From assembly GCA_027619225.1 (NCBI GenBank), contig JAQCFW010000006.1, positions 28,280-92,279 of the forward strand: DNA of 64,000 bases, read 5' to 3'. Source of the DNA: Bacteroidota bacterium (lineage in GTDB: Bacteria > Bacteroidota > Bacteroidia > Flavobacteriales_D > Sanyastnellaceae). Below, in pieces: positions 55,320 to 63,337 of this stretch. The notes beneath the pieces were generated by a model. The model worked only from the letters and a program-made list of their open reading frames with translations, was not told the origin of the DNA and made no database searches. A program made the position numbers and the translations under genes. Position 1 is the first letter of the stretch, and each line of letters starts with the position of its first letter.

Positions 55320-56045
55320 TTAATCCTCTGATGAGGATGACATTGTATGGAAAACATTTTGTACATCGTCGTTTTCCTCAAGTTTCTCAAGAAGTTTTTC
55401 AACTTCAAGGGTTTCAGCTTCTCCAAGGTCAGAAGTTGTTGTTGGAACTCTATCAAACCCAGACTCAAGGATTTCCAACTCCATTTCTTCAAGCTTCTTT
55501 TGTAGCGCCCCAAATGATTCGAAAGGAGCAGTAATGATGACAGTACTTTCATCCAGCTCAATGTCTTCTGCGCCGTAATCGATAAGTTCTAACTCGAGTT
55601 CATCCGGATCTTGGCCCTCAGAAGAGATGTTGAAAAAACACACCCTATTGAACAGAAACTCCACATTTCCGGTGGTGCCTAAATTTCCGCCGTTGTGGGA
55701 GAAATCTGACCTTACACTGGCAACCGTCCTGTTGTTATTGTCTGTAGCAGTTTCAACAAAAAAGGCTATTCCATGAGGTCCATAACCTTCAAAAGTTACC
55801 TGCTTATATTCGGAAGTATCTTTATCTGTAGCCTTTTTAATAGCGCGAGCGATGTTGTCCTTGGGCATATTCGCTGCACGACAGTTTTGAAGCACTGCTC
55901 TAAGAGTAGAGTTAGATTCAGGATCAGCATTTCCGCCGTCCTTAATTGCGATAATAATATCTTTATTAAGACGAGAAAATATTTTAGACATGGCAGACCA
56001 CCTCTTCATTTTCCTTGCCTTACGAAATTCAAACGCTCTTCCCAT
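55320..56045 (-). CDS. yebC: YebC/PmpR-family protein
   Basis: A 241-aa member of the TACO1/YebC family. The N-terminal helical segment KARKMKRWSAMSKIFSRLNK, the TLRAVLQNCRAANMPKDNIA block and VTFEGYGPHGIAFFVE are characteristic. The family acts in transcription regulation and in relieving ribosome stalling. It ends 93 nt before the S4/RluA-like gene. Confidence 0.95.
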   Translation of the reverse strand: MGRAFEFRKARKMKRWSAMSKIFSRLNKDIIIAIKDGGNADPESNSTLRAVLQNCRAANMPKDNIARAIKKATDKDTSEYKQVTFEGYGPHGIAFFVETATDNNNRTVASVRSDFSHNGGNLGTTGNVEFLFNRVCFFNISSEGQDPDELELELIDYGAEDIELDESTVIITAPFESFGALQKKLEEMELEILESGFDRVPTTTSDLGEAETLEVEKLLEKLEENDDVQNVFHTMSSSSED

Positions 56046-56102
56046 ATCTAATGTGTTTGTGCGAATATCGTGTGCCCAAAACGAATTACCAAGCCCCGAC
56101 TA

Positions 56103-57806
56103 CTACTCAGAACAAATTGTGCCGAAATGAGTTAACAATTCAAGTAAATCAGGAACACTTGTAATTCCATCGTTGTTTAAGTCTGTAGGACACACATCTT
56201 CTGTAAATATTGAAATGCAAGTTTGAGCAGCTTCATCCCAAACGGTGCCAACTCCACAGAAACTCAACGGATCAGGACATTCATCATTTGTCCCACCATC
56301 AAGTGACGAGCCCTCTATTATGACTATAGATGTGTCAATTGAGATGCCAGTAAAAACCTCTTCTCCTCCACCTGGCCATTGAACTACTACTGAATCTATT
56401 TGAGCACTTGTGCCAAGACCGAAGTGAAGGTGGCGTGAGTTTTGGCTTAAATACTTATCCCCACAAAATACAACATTCATCTCAACACCGCCCGAGTGAA
56501 ATACTTCAACGACTGCACCGATTGCATCGCGATTAACAGTCACTCCCTGGGGTCTAATTTTTATGTAATGATTATCGTTAGGTATTCCTGCTAAAACTAT
56601 CGCATGATCACCGATTTGATGTGACACGAGGTCTGGAAAGCCATCGTTGTTATAGTCGCCAGTAGCTACAGCAAAAGAATATTGATCAATAACTGGAGTA
56701 GATGAAGAAGCGTTTAACATGGGTGATTCACCTTGATTAACAAAAAACTGATTTGGTTGATACCCAAAGGAATCAAAAACATCAGGAATCTCTGTATAAG
56801 CTGTCATACCTGATGCGACATAAAGATCGGGCCATGTGTCGTTGTTGTGATCGAACCAACATGCGCCCCAACACATTTGGCTTACTACAAGCCCCTCTTG
56901 CACAGCTATATCGACAAAAATACCAGAATCGTCAAGGTCATTTCTCAGCAATGAGTTACCCTCAAAACCATTCGTAACATATAAATCCATATCGCCGTCC
57001 CTATCATAGTCACCGAAAGATGAACTCATCGCATAAATACCTAAATCAACGGACCACATATTTGACATATCTAAAAAGGTTCCATCACCGTTATTATGAT
57101 AAAATACATTTGGAGTAAATATTCTATCATTTATAACGTGTAAATCCTGATGACCATCGAGGTCAATATCTATAAATGTAGATTGAAAGGATTGAGCCAA
57201 ACCATTTCCCACACCAGCAATTGATGTGACATCAGTAAATGTTCCGTTACCATTATTTTGATAGAGTTCATTAGTGGATAAATCAATCAATGTATGGTAA
57301 TTACAGATATACAAATCTATAAAACCGTCGTTATTAAAGTCCCCATAAGAAGCACCATAACTTTTTGTGTCATTATTTGTAGAGATGCCTGAAACCTCTG
57401 AGATATCTGTAAAGTCCATACCCCCATCATTCCTCCAAAGTTTATTTGAAGCATTTCTATTGGTAACTAGAAAATCTTGATCTCCATCATTGTCAATATC
57501 CGCCCACAAGACCATTTTTGCTTCAGATTGCGAATTAGTGATATTTAATGTCAACTCTTGAAACCCTGGTCCAGTTTCATCATTAAAACCTTGATAAAAT
57601 CTTAGCTGACCTCCATGGTGACCAAATGTTAAATCATCAATATCATCATTATTGAAATCTGCAAAACTTACTCCAGCTCCTAGGAAGCCACCAGTGTGGT
57701 CAGTTTCTAAAAACAATCCATTAGATACATCTATTAATTGAGACGTTACATTTATGACGATCACCGACATAATGTAGAACAACATAAAATATTTAATAAA
57801 TTGCAT
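56103..57806 (-). CDS. secreted FG-GAP/CRTAC1-family protein with ASPIC/UnbV domain and dockerin-like C-terminus
   Basis: A 567-aa protein with a signal peptide (about residues 1-23). At least seven FG-GAP-like calcium loops form a beta-propeller: for example DFNNDDIDDLTFGHHGG, DIDNDGDQDFLV and DYNNDGFPDLV. An ASPIC/UnbV domain near 420-510 ends with ...LGTSAQIDSVVVQWPGGGEE. The C-terminus carries a half dockerin-like Ca-binding motif, DLNNDGITSVPDLLELLTHF, ending FGTICSE. It shares that ending with three plus-strand neighbours from which it is divergently transcribed. Confidence 0.9.
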   Translation of the reverse strand: MQFIKYFMLFYIMSVIVINVTSQLIDVSNGLFLETDHTGGFLGAGVSFADFNNDDIDDLTFGHHGGQLRFYQGFNDETGPGFQELTLNITNSQSEAKMVLWADIDNDGDQDFLVTNRNASNKLWRNDGGMDFTDISEVSGISTNNDTKSYGASYGDFNNDGFIDLYICNYHTLIDLSTNELYQNNGNGTFTDVTSIAGVGNGLAQSFQSTFIDIDLDGHQDLHVINDRIFTPNVFYHNNGDGTFLDMSNMWSVDLGIYAMSSSFGDYDRDGDMDLYVTNGFEGNSLLRNDLDDSGIFVDIAVQEGLVVSQMCWGACWFDHNNDTWPDLYVASGMTAYTEIPDVFDSFGYQPNQFFVNQGESPMLNASSSTPVIDQYSFAVATGDYNNDGFPDLVSHQIGDHAIVLAGIPNDNHYIKIRPQGVTVNRDAIGAVVEVFHSGGVEMNVVFCGDKYLSQNSRHLHFGLGTSAQIDSVVVQWPGGGEEVFTGISIDTSIVIIEGSSLDGGTNDECPDPLSFCGVGTVWDEAAQTCISIFTEDVCPTDLNNDGITSVPDLLELLTHFGTICSE

Positions 57807-57828
57807 TTTTAAGACGTGTAATCACCCA

Positions 57829-57836
57829 CAAATTTA
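57829..57836 (-). promoter_or_regulatory. -7 promoter element of the FG-GAP gene
   Basis: On the minus strand this reads TAAATTTG, matching TAnnTTTG, 23 nt before the ATG at 57806. Confidence 0.5.
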
Positions 57837-57948
57837 TTTAATCAATGGATTATATATTTACAATGTAGTTGATTATCTTGAATAACGCAACCTTTTGTAT
57901 CTTATAGACGTCTTGAATATCAATAATAAACGCTTTAACATTTTTAAC

Positions 57949-60222
57949 ATGATTCATTGTAAACACATAATTTTACTTTTATTTGCTGCTCTTGCTTCTA
58001 CAGTGAGTATTGCACAAATTTCTCACGGAGGTTCTCCTTTAAATTGGGATGATGCAACATATCTTCCAGTTTTCGAAATCAAAAGTATGCCTGTTGTAGA
58101 TTTAGTGGCTGCTGCTGCTGAAGATGCTGTCACTGATCAATTCAAGGACGCTCCTTGGAGATTTGGTTTAGAAAGAGATGTCGTATACAATCTTGAAAAT
58201 TCAGGAACATGGACTTTTGAAAACGGAGACCACATTTGGAGATTGGGTGTCGATTGCCCTGAAGCTGTAAATGTTAGTTTTATGCTTTCTCATTTCGACC
58301 TACCTGCAGAAGCGTCTTTATATGTTTACAACTCTAATAGAACGGCTTTCTTAGGGTCATTTACTCAGGAGAACAACAAAGAGTGGGGCGGCCTATCATT
58401 GGGAGTCCTAGATGGTTCACGTATGATTCTTGAGTACCACGAGTCACCAGCTTCTCATGGTCTTGGTTCAATTGAAATCGGAACAGTCGTTCACGGCTAC
58501 CGTTCTTTATTAAATCACCAGGATGCAGTTTTAGCTGAGATGGCTGACAGATTGGGACCATTCGGAAACTCTGGTGCTTGCAACATCAATGTCAATTGTC
58601 CAGAAGGTGCTGATTGGCAAACAGAAAAAAGATCTGTCGCGTTAATTGTGAATGGAGGATCTGCTTACTGCACAGGGGCTTTGATCAACAACACTGCAAA
58701 CGATGGCACACCTTATTTTCTAACGGCAAATCACTGTATCGGAACTCCCAATACATGGGTTTACTATTTCAACCATGAAAGCAGTTCATGTTCTGGAACA
58801 ACAGGCCCTACAAACCAAAGCGTGTCTGGAGGTTCACTCTTGGTACAAAACGGTGGGTCTGACTTTGCGCTTATTCAGTTGAGCTCTGCTCCTCCAGCAA
58901 GCTACAATGTAGAATATGCAGGTTGGGATAATTCTGGATCGACACCTTCGTCTGCTGTAGGAATTCATCACCCAAGTGGCGATCTTAAAAAAATCTGTTT
59001 TGAAAACAATTCACCGTACCAAAGCAGTACAGGAGGTGCTCAGGTTTGGTGGATCAATCAATGGGAATTGGGAGTTACTGAGCCAGGATCATCAGGTTCA
59101 CCTTTATTTGACAACAACCATAGAATTATAGGTCAACTTTACGGCGGAGCTGCCGCTTGCTCTGGTTCTTCAAATAATGGACAATATGATTTCTACGGAA
59201 GATTTAACGTGAGTTGGGGCCTCGGAGCTTCTCAATACTTAGACCCTTTAAATACAGGAGTAAGTACACTTGACAGTTACCCCACAAATGCCGTTCCTGG
59301 AGCTGGGTGTACTGACTCAACTGCGTGTAACTACGATCCTGAAGCAACCTCAGACAATGGAAGTTGCGTAGACAATGACGTTTGTGGAATTTGTGGTGGA
59401 GATGGCAGTTCTTGCACTGGTTGTACTGACCCTACATCATGCAACTATGATTCATCTGCGACCATAGATGATGGATCTTGTATCGGAAATGGTGTAGAAG
59501 TGATTTTTACGATTCTAACGGACAACTACCCCGGAGAAACAACATGGAGTGTGACAGACGCATCGGGAGCTACAATCATGTCGGGCGGCCCCTATTCAAC
59601 TTCGGGAACAACATTTACTTCAACAGCTTGTGTAGCAACTGGATGTTATGATGTAACGATCAATGACACATACGGAGATGGAATTTGCTGTGCATATGGT
59701 ACCGGAAGCTACAGTATAACCTCTGATGGAAACACTTTAGTTTCTGGTGGTGAATTTGTCTCTACTGAAACAACCAATTTCTGTGTCACTGCAGGAGGAA
59801 CAGACACACCTGGCTGTACTGACTCTGCTGCGTGCAATTACGATTCATCGGCAACTATCGATGACGGATCTTGTGAAAGTACAAGTTGTGCAGGATGTAC
59901 ATACTCTAATGCATGTAACTATGACTCTTCAGCTACTATAAATGACAGCTCTTGTGAATACACTACTTGTGCAGGTTGCACAAACTCTGCAGCTTGTAAC
60001 TATGACTCAACATCTACGATTGACAATGGATCTTGTGAATACACATCTTGTGCATGTACAGGCGACATCAATGGAGATGGAGTGATTACAGTTGCTGATG
60101 TATTGCTTGTTCTTTCTGAATTTGGATGTCTGTCTGGATGTACAGCTGATGTAGATGGTGACTCGTATGTAAATGTTGCAGATATTTTACTGCTACTTGC
60201 TGCATTTGGTACAGCTTGTTAA
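57949..60222 (+). CDS. secreted trypsin-like (lysyl-endopeptidase-type) serine protease with Cys-rich repeats and dockerin-like C-terminus
   Basis: A 757-aa protein with a signal peptide (about residues 1-23). A propeptide-like region lies at ~30-190. A trypsin-like catalytic domain follows with triad His262 (FLTANHCIG), Asp305 (GSDFALIQL) and Ser382 (EPGSSGSPLF), resembling Achromobacter protease I. The rest is modular: five 21-aa GCTD...CNYD...GSC repeats, a TDNYP domain (about 518-614) and a C-terminal two-half dockerin-like module (DINGDGVITVADVLLVL...) ending FGTAC. An upstream TTG at 57895 would precede the signal peptide and is rejected. Confidence 0.92.
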   Translation: MIHCKHIILLLFAALASTVSIAQISHGGSPLNWDDATYLPVFEIKSMPVVDLVAAAAEDAVTDQFKDAPWRFGLERDVVYNLENSGTWTFENGDHIWRLGVDCPEAVNVSFMLSHFDLPAEASLYVYNSNRTAFLGSFTQENNKEWGGLSLGVLDGSRMILEYHESPASHGLGSIEIGTVVHGYRSLLNHQDAVLAEMADRLGPFGNSGACNINVNCPEGADWQTEKRSVALIVNGGSAYCTGALINNTANDGTPYFLTANHCIGTPNTWVYYFNHESSSCSGTTGPTNQSVSGGSLLVQNGGSDFALIQLSSAPPASYNVEYAGWDNSGSTPSSAVGIHHPSGDLKKICFENNSPYQSSTGGAQVWWINQWELGVTEPGSSGSPLFDNNHRIIGQLYGGAAACSGSSNNGQYDFYGRFNVSWGLGASQYLDPLNTGVSTLDSYPTNAVPGAGCTDSTACNYDPEATSDNGSCVDNDVCGICGGDGSSCTGCTDPTSCNYDSSATIDDGSCIGNGVEVIFTILTDNYPGETTWSVTDASGATIMSGGPYSTSGTTFTSTACVATGCYDVTINDTYGDGICCAYGTGSYSITSDGNTLVSGGEFVSTETTNFCVTAGGTDTPGCTDSAACNYDSSATIDDGSCESTSCAGCTYSNACNYDSSATINDSSCEYTTCAGCTNSAACNYDSTSTIDNGSCEYTSCACTGDINGDGVITVADVLLVLSEFGCLSGCTADVDGDSYVNVADILLLLAAFGTAC
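59305..60036 (+). repeat. five Cys-rich GCTD/CNYD repeats in the protease
   Basis: Five 63-nt units encode GCT(D/Y/N)xxxCNYDxxxTxxxxSC with fixed Cys spacing. Two adjoin near 59305-59480 and three lie near 59815-60036, flanking the TDNYP domain. Related single units occur in the two following genes. Confidence 0.85.
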
Positions 60223-60266
60223 TTTTCGACTATATTGTGTTCACTTAAAACACATAAACTTGGACT

Positions 60267-62135
60267 ATGACTTTTAAATATATACAACTGATAGGAGCGG
60301 CGGCCATTATGATGGTTTCCGCTTCTGCCTTTTCTCAATGTGCGACGTGCACTCCAGATTACACGTGTGTCGCTGATGGTTATCCTGTGCTTTGTCCTGC
60401 TGCTTTGCCTGATGGCACAACAGGAGAAGAATATTTGGCAACTGCAACTTTTAACATGCCAAGTTCAGTCGTTGACCCTGGCTCCGGAATTACAGCGACA
60501 TTAGAAAGCATTTCGATTACGAGTATTACGGGCCTTCCTTTTGGATTAACATTGACGCCCAGCAATCCAAGCGGGGTATATTATCCTTCAAATGGGGAAG
60601 ATTACGGATGTGCTACAATATGTGGAACGCCACTTGCCGCTGGAGAGTATTTTGTAAACATTAATGTTGCAGTAGTTGCTTCAGCATTCGGTATAACACA
60701 AAATATCAGTGAAAGCTTTTCACTACCTCTTTCGATTCTTCAAGGTGCTGGAGGTGGAAATGCTAGCTTTACTGCTACACCTACTACTGGTTGCTCTCCA
60801 CTTACAGTGGATGTTACCAATTCAATATCTGGTTCTGGAGTAAGTTACTCATGGGACTTCGATGGCCCCACAAGTGGGACGTCTCTTTTATTTAATATTT
60901 TAACAGACGATTATCCCGCTGAGACGACTTGGTTTATTACAGATGAAAATGGAGCAACAGTTATGTCAGGAGGTCCATATGATACAGGACAAACTATATA
61001 TATAGAATCCATTTGCGTAGGGGCTGGAAACTATACTTTAAGTGTGAATGATAGCTTTGGGGACGGAATGCAATACGGAGGCGTAATAGGTGATTATACC
61101 CTTACAGATGGAGAAGGGAATATACTCGCTGCAATAGTGCCCGGTGGAAATTTTGGAACTCAAGGGCTTCACTCCTTCTCTATTTCTCCTACATCTACAC
61201 CAGGAGGATGTATTCTGACTTCTAGCAATCCGACTGTGATTTATGACACTCCAGGTGTGTATACACTATCCTTAACTACTACCGTGACAGAGTTAACATT
61301 AACTGGATTAAATATCACCACTCTTGCTGGAGGATGGGATGGTGATGTAGAGGAGAATCTTTTGTGGGGAGCTCCAGATCCTTTCTTTGTTTTAGATGGT
61401 GATGTTACGTATACATCTGATTGGGTAGGCGACACGGAAACACCTAATTACACGGGGCTTAGTATTCCTTTAAGTTATGGAGGAGCGTATTCGGTTTCTT
61501 TTTATGATGCGGATGACGTTTCTGACAATGACTTTTTAGGCACTGCTAATTTTATTGCCAGTTCACCCGGAGAGTATGTGATTAATGGAGGAGGAACCAC
61601 CGCTACTATCACTGTAACAGAATCGGTAAGCGCAGAATTTTATGACTCAGAATTAATCACCGTTTTTGAGGGACTTGATGTTTGGGCCGATATTGATGGT
61701 GATGGATTTGGAGATGTTAACTTCCCCGTAAACGGATGTGACGCTACGAACACAACGCCATATGCCTTTAACAGTGAAGATTGTAACGATATAAATGCAG
61801 CAATTTATCCAGGTGGCCCTGGGACATTTGAAGGTGTCGACAACAATTGTAACGAGTTAATTGAGGGAGATGAAGTTTTAGCAATTGAAGGCTGCATGGA
61901 TCCAATGGCATCGAACTACAATCCATCAGCTAACGTATCCGATGAAAGCTGTATTTATTCTTCTTGCCTTGGAGACTTCAACTCTGATGGAGTAATTACC
62001 GTGAATGATTTACTTACTATACTTTCTGAGTTTGGCTGCACAGAAGGTTGTTCAACAGATATGAATGGTGATAATTATGTAAGTGTTGCTGATTTACTTT
62101 CTATACTAGCGATCTTTGGGACTGTATGCGATTAA
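60267..62135 (+). CDS. secreted modular protein: PKD with nested TDNYP domain, MopE-like motif, dockerin-like C-terminus
   Basis: A 622-aa protein with a signal peptide (about residues 1-23). The N-terminal ~140 residues are Cys-containing and distantly like the DFDFG domain. A PKD domain begins at ASFTATPTTGCSPLTVDVTN; after SYSWDFDGPTSGTS it is interrupted by a ~100-aa TDNYP domain and resumes as SSNPTVIYDTPGVYTLSLT. A beta-rich segment follows, then a MopE-like stretch with DCNDINAAIYPGG and GVDNNCNELIEGDE near 504-535. One CNYD-type repeat and a two-half dockerin module ending FGTVCD complete it. No enzyme motif is seen. Confidence 0.88.
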   Translation: MTFKYIQLIGAAAIMMVSASAFSQCATCTPDYTCVADGYPVLCPAALPDGTTGEEYLATATFNMPSSVVDPGSGITATLESISITSITGLPFGLTLTPSNPSGVYYPSNGEDYGCATICGTPLAAGEYFVNINVAVVASAFGITQNISESFSLPLSILQGAGGGNASFTATPTTGCSPLTVDVTNSISGSGVSYSWDFDGPTSGTSLLFNILTDDYPAETTWFITDENGATVMSGGPYDTGQTIYIESICVGAGNYTLSVNDSFGDGMQYGGVIGDYTLTDGEGNILAAIVPGGNFGTQGLHSFSISPTSTPGGCILTSSNPTVIYDTPGVYTLSLTTTVTELTLTGLNITTLAGGWDGDVEENLLWGAPDPFFVLDGDVTYTSDWVGDTETPNYTGLSIPLSYGGAYSVSFYDADDVSDNDFLGTANFIASSPGEYVINGGGTTATITVTESVSAEFYDSELITVFEGLDVWADIDGDGFGDVNFPVNGCDATNTTPYAFNSEDCNDINAAIYPGGPGTFEGVDNNCNELIEGDEVLAIEGCMDPMASNYNPSANVSDESCIYSSCLGDFNSDGVITVNDLLTILSEFGCTEGCSTDMNGDNYVSVADLLSILAIFGTVCD

Positions 62136-62143
62136 TTCACCTC

Positions 62144-63307
62144 ATGAAAAATATTCTACTTTCCGGAATCATTATATTATTATGCGGTTCAGGTTATTCT
62201 CAATGTGTTGCAGATTATGACTTCGGGGATGACGTCATAGGAATTGCACCCGATCCTTATCAAGGAGAAACTTTTGACCCTGCAATAATAGGCGAACCAT
62301 ATTTAGATGTTTTACATATGCTCATCCCTGAGTTTGTGTTAGAGGTTGACCCTACACTTCCATTTTCTCCAACAACGACACTTGACTCAGTTCAGCTTAT
62401 AAGTATGGTTATGGTGGATTTAGACGACTCCTTGTCTCTTTACTCTCCAGAGGACTTAGGATTAATTGTTACATGTTATAACAATGGTGATTCTGGCTAC
62501 CCTTGTACTTTTTTAGGTAACAACCAATATTGTGCTACAGTCACTGGAACTCCTACAACATCAGGACATTTTAGAGCAGACATAACAATTAAAGGATATG
62601 TTTTAGTCTTCGGGTTTCCCTTTGGCCAAGAACAATTGTTTGGTTCACTTATTATTAATATAGGTATTGAGGGGTGTATGGATGAAGATGCTGTCAATTA
62701 TAATCCTGAGGCAGTTATTGACGATGGATCTTGTGAATTTAACGCTTGCAATCTTGATGGAATTGCTGTTTCAGCTATAAGTTTTGAATTTACGGATGCC
62801 GACTTAATCGTAAATGTTGGGGACCTTGTTTATTGGGTAAACTATGGGGGAACTCACGATGTAAATGGTGACATAGACTCACAAACTGGCCTTTCATTTG
62901 GAAATCCAGAAGCATTCGGAATGCCAACTATATCTGGCAGTCCTGATGGAGTATGTATGGGTTCACACACCTTCACAATTCCAGGTGTGTATACTTATGA
63001 TTGTTCAGTTGGTTCCCATGCTGCTCTAGGCATGGTAGGGACTATAACTGTGGGTGTTGGCGGTTGTATGGACAGCTCTGCATCTAACTACAATTCAGCC
63101 GCAGATTACGAAGATGGAAGTTGTGAATCAGTTGTCGCCTGTTTTGGAGATATTGATGGAGACTATAGTGTTGCGATTCCTGATTTATTACCTCTTCTCA
63201 CTGCTTATGGATGTGTTGAAGGGTGTAGCATAGACTTAAACGGAGACGGTCTCACTACCGTAATTGATTTACTTGCATTACTTACTGTCTTTGGAAATAT
63301 TTGTTAG
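62144..63307 (+). CDS. secreted modular protein: DFDFG domain, cupredoxin, Cys-rich repeats, dockerin-like C-terminus
   Basis: A 387-aa protein with a signal peptide (about residues 1-20). The DFDFG-type domain occupies ~21-175 (VADYDFGDDVIGIAPDPYQG). A GCMD...NYN repeat is followed by a cupredoxin domain (about 200-305) with the full type 1 copper ligand set: His238 (GGTHDVNG), Cys287 (TYDCSVG), His292 (GSHAA) and Met297 (LGMVG). A second repeat and a dockerin-like module ending FGNIC follow. An ATG at 62126 overlaps the previous gene; 62144 places the signal peptide at the start. Confidence 0.88.
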   Translation: MKNILLSGIIILLCGSGYSQCVADYDFGDDVIGIAPDPYQGETFDPAIIGEPYLDVLHMLIPEFVLEVDPTLPFSPTTTLDSVQLISMVMVDLDDSLSLYSPEDLGLIVTCYNNGDSGYPCTFLGNNQYCATVTGTPTTSGHFRADITIKGYVLVFGFPFGQEQLFGSLIINIGIEGCMDEDAVNYNPEAVIDDGSCEFNACNLDGIAVSAISFEFTDADLIVNVGDLVYWVNYGGTHDVNGDIDSQTGLSFGNPEAFGMPTISGSPDGVCMGSHTFTIPGVYTYDCSVGSHAALGMVGTITVGVGGCMDSSASNYNSAADYEDGSCESVVACFGDIDGDYSVAIPDLLPLLTAYGCVEGCSIDLNGDGLTTVIDLLALLTVFGNIC

Positions 63308-63337
63308 GTTAGAAAAATTATTTAGAAAAATTATAAT

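Noticed and set aside
59305..60036. Repeats looking at first like a CRISPR or satellite array
   Set aside because: The units are in frame, encode a conserved 21-aa Cys-rich motif, are not identical at DNA level and have no spacers.
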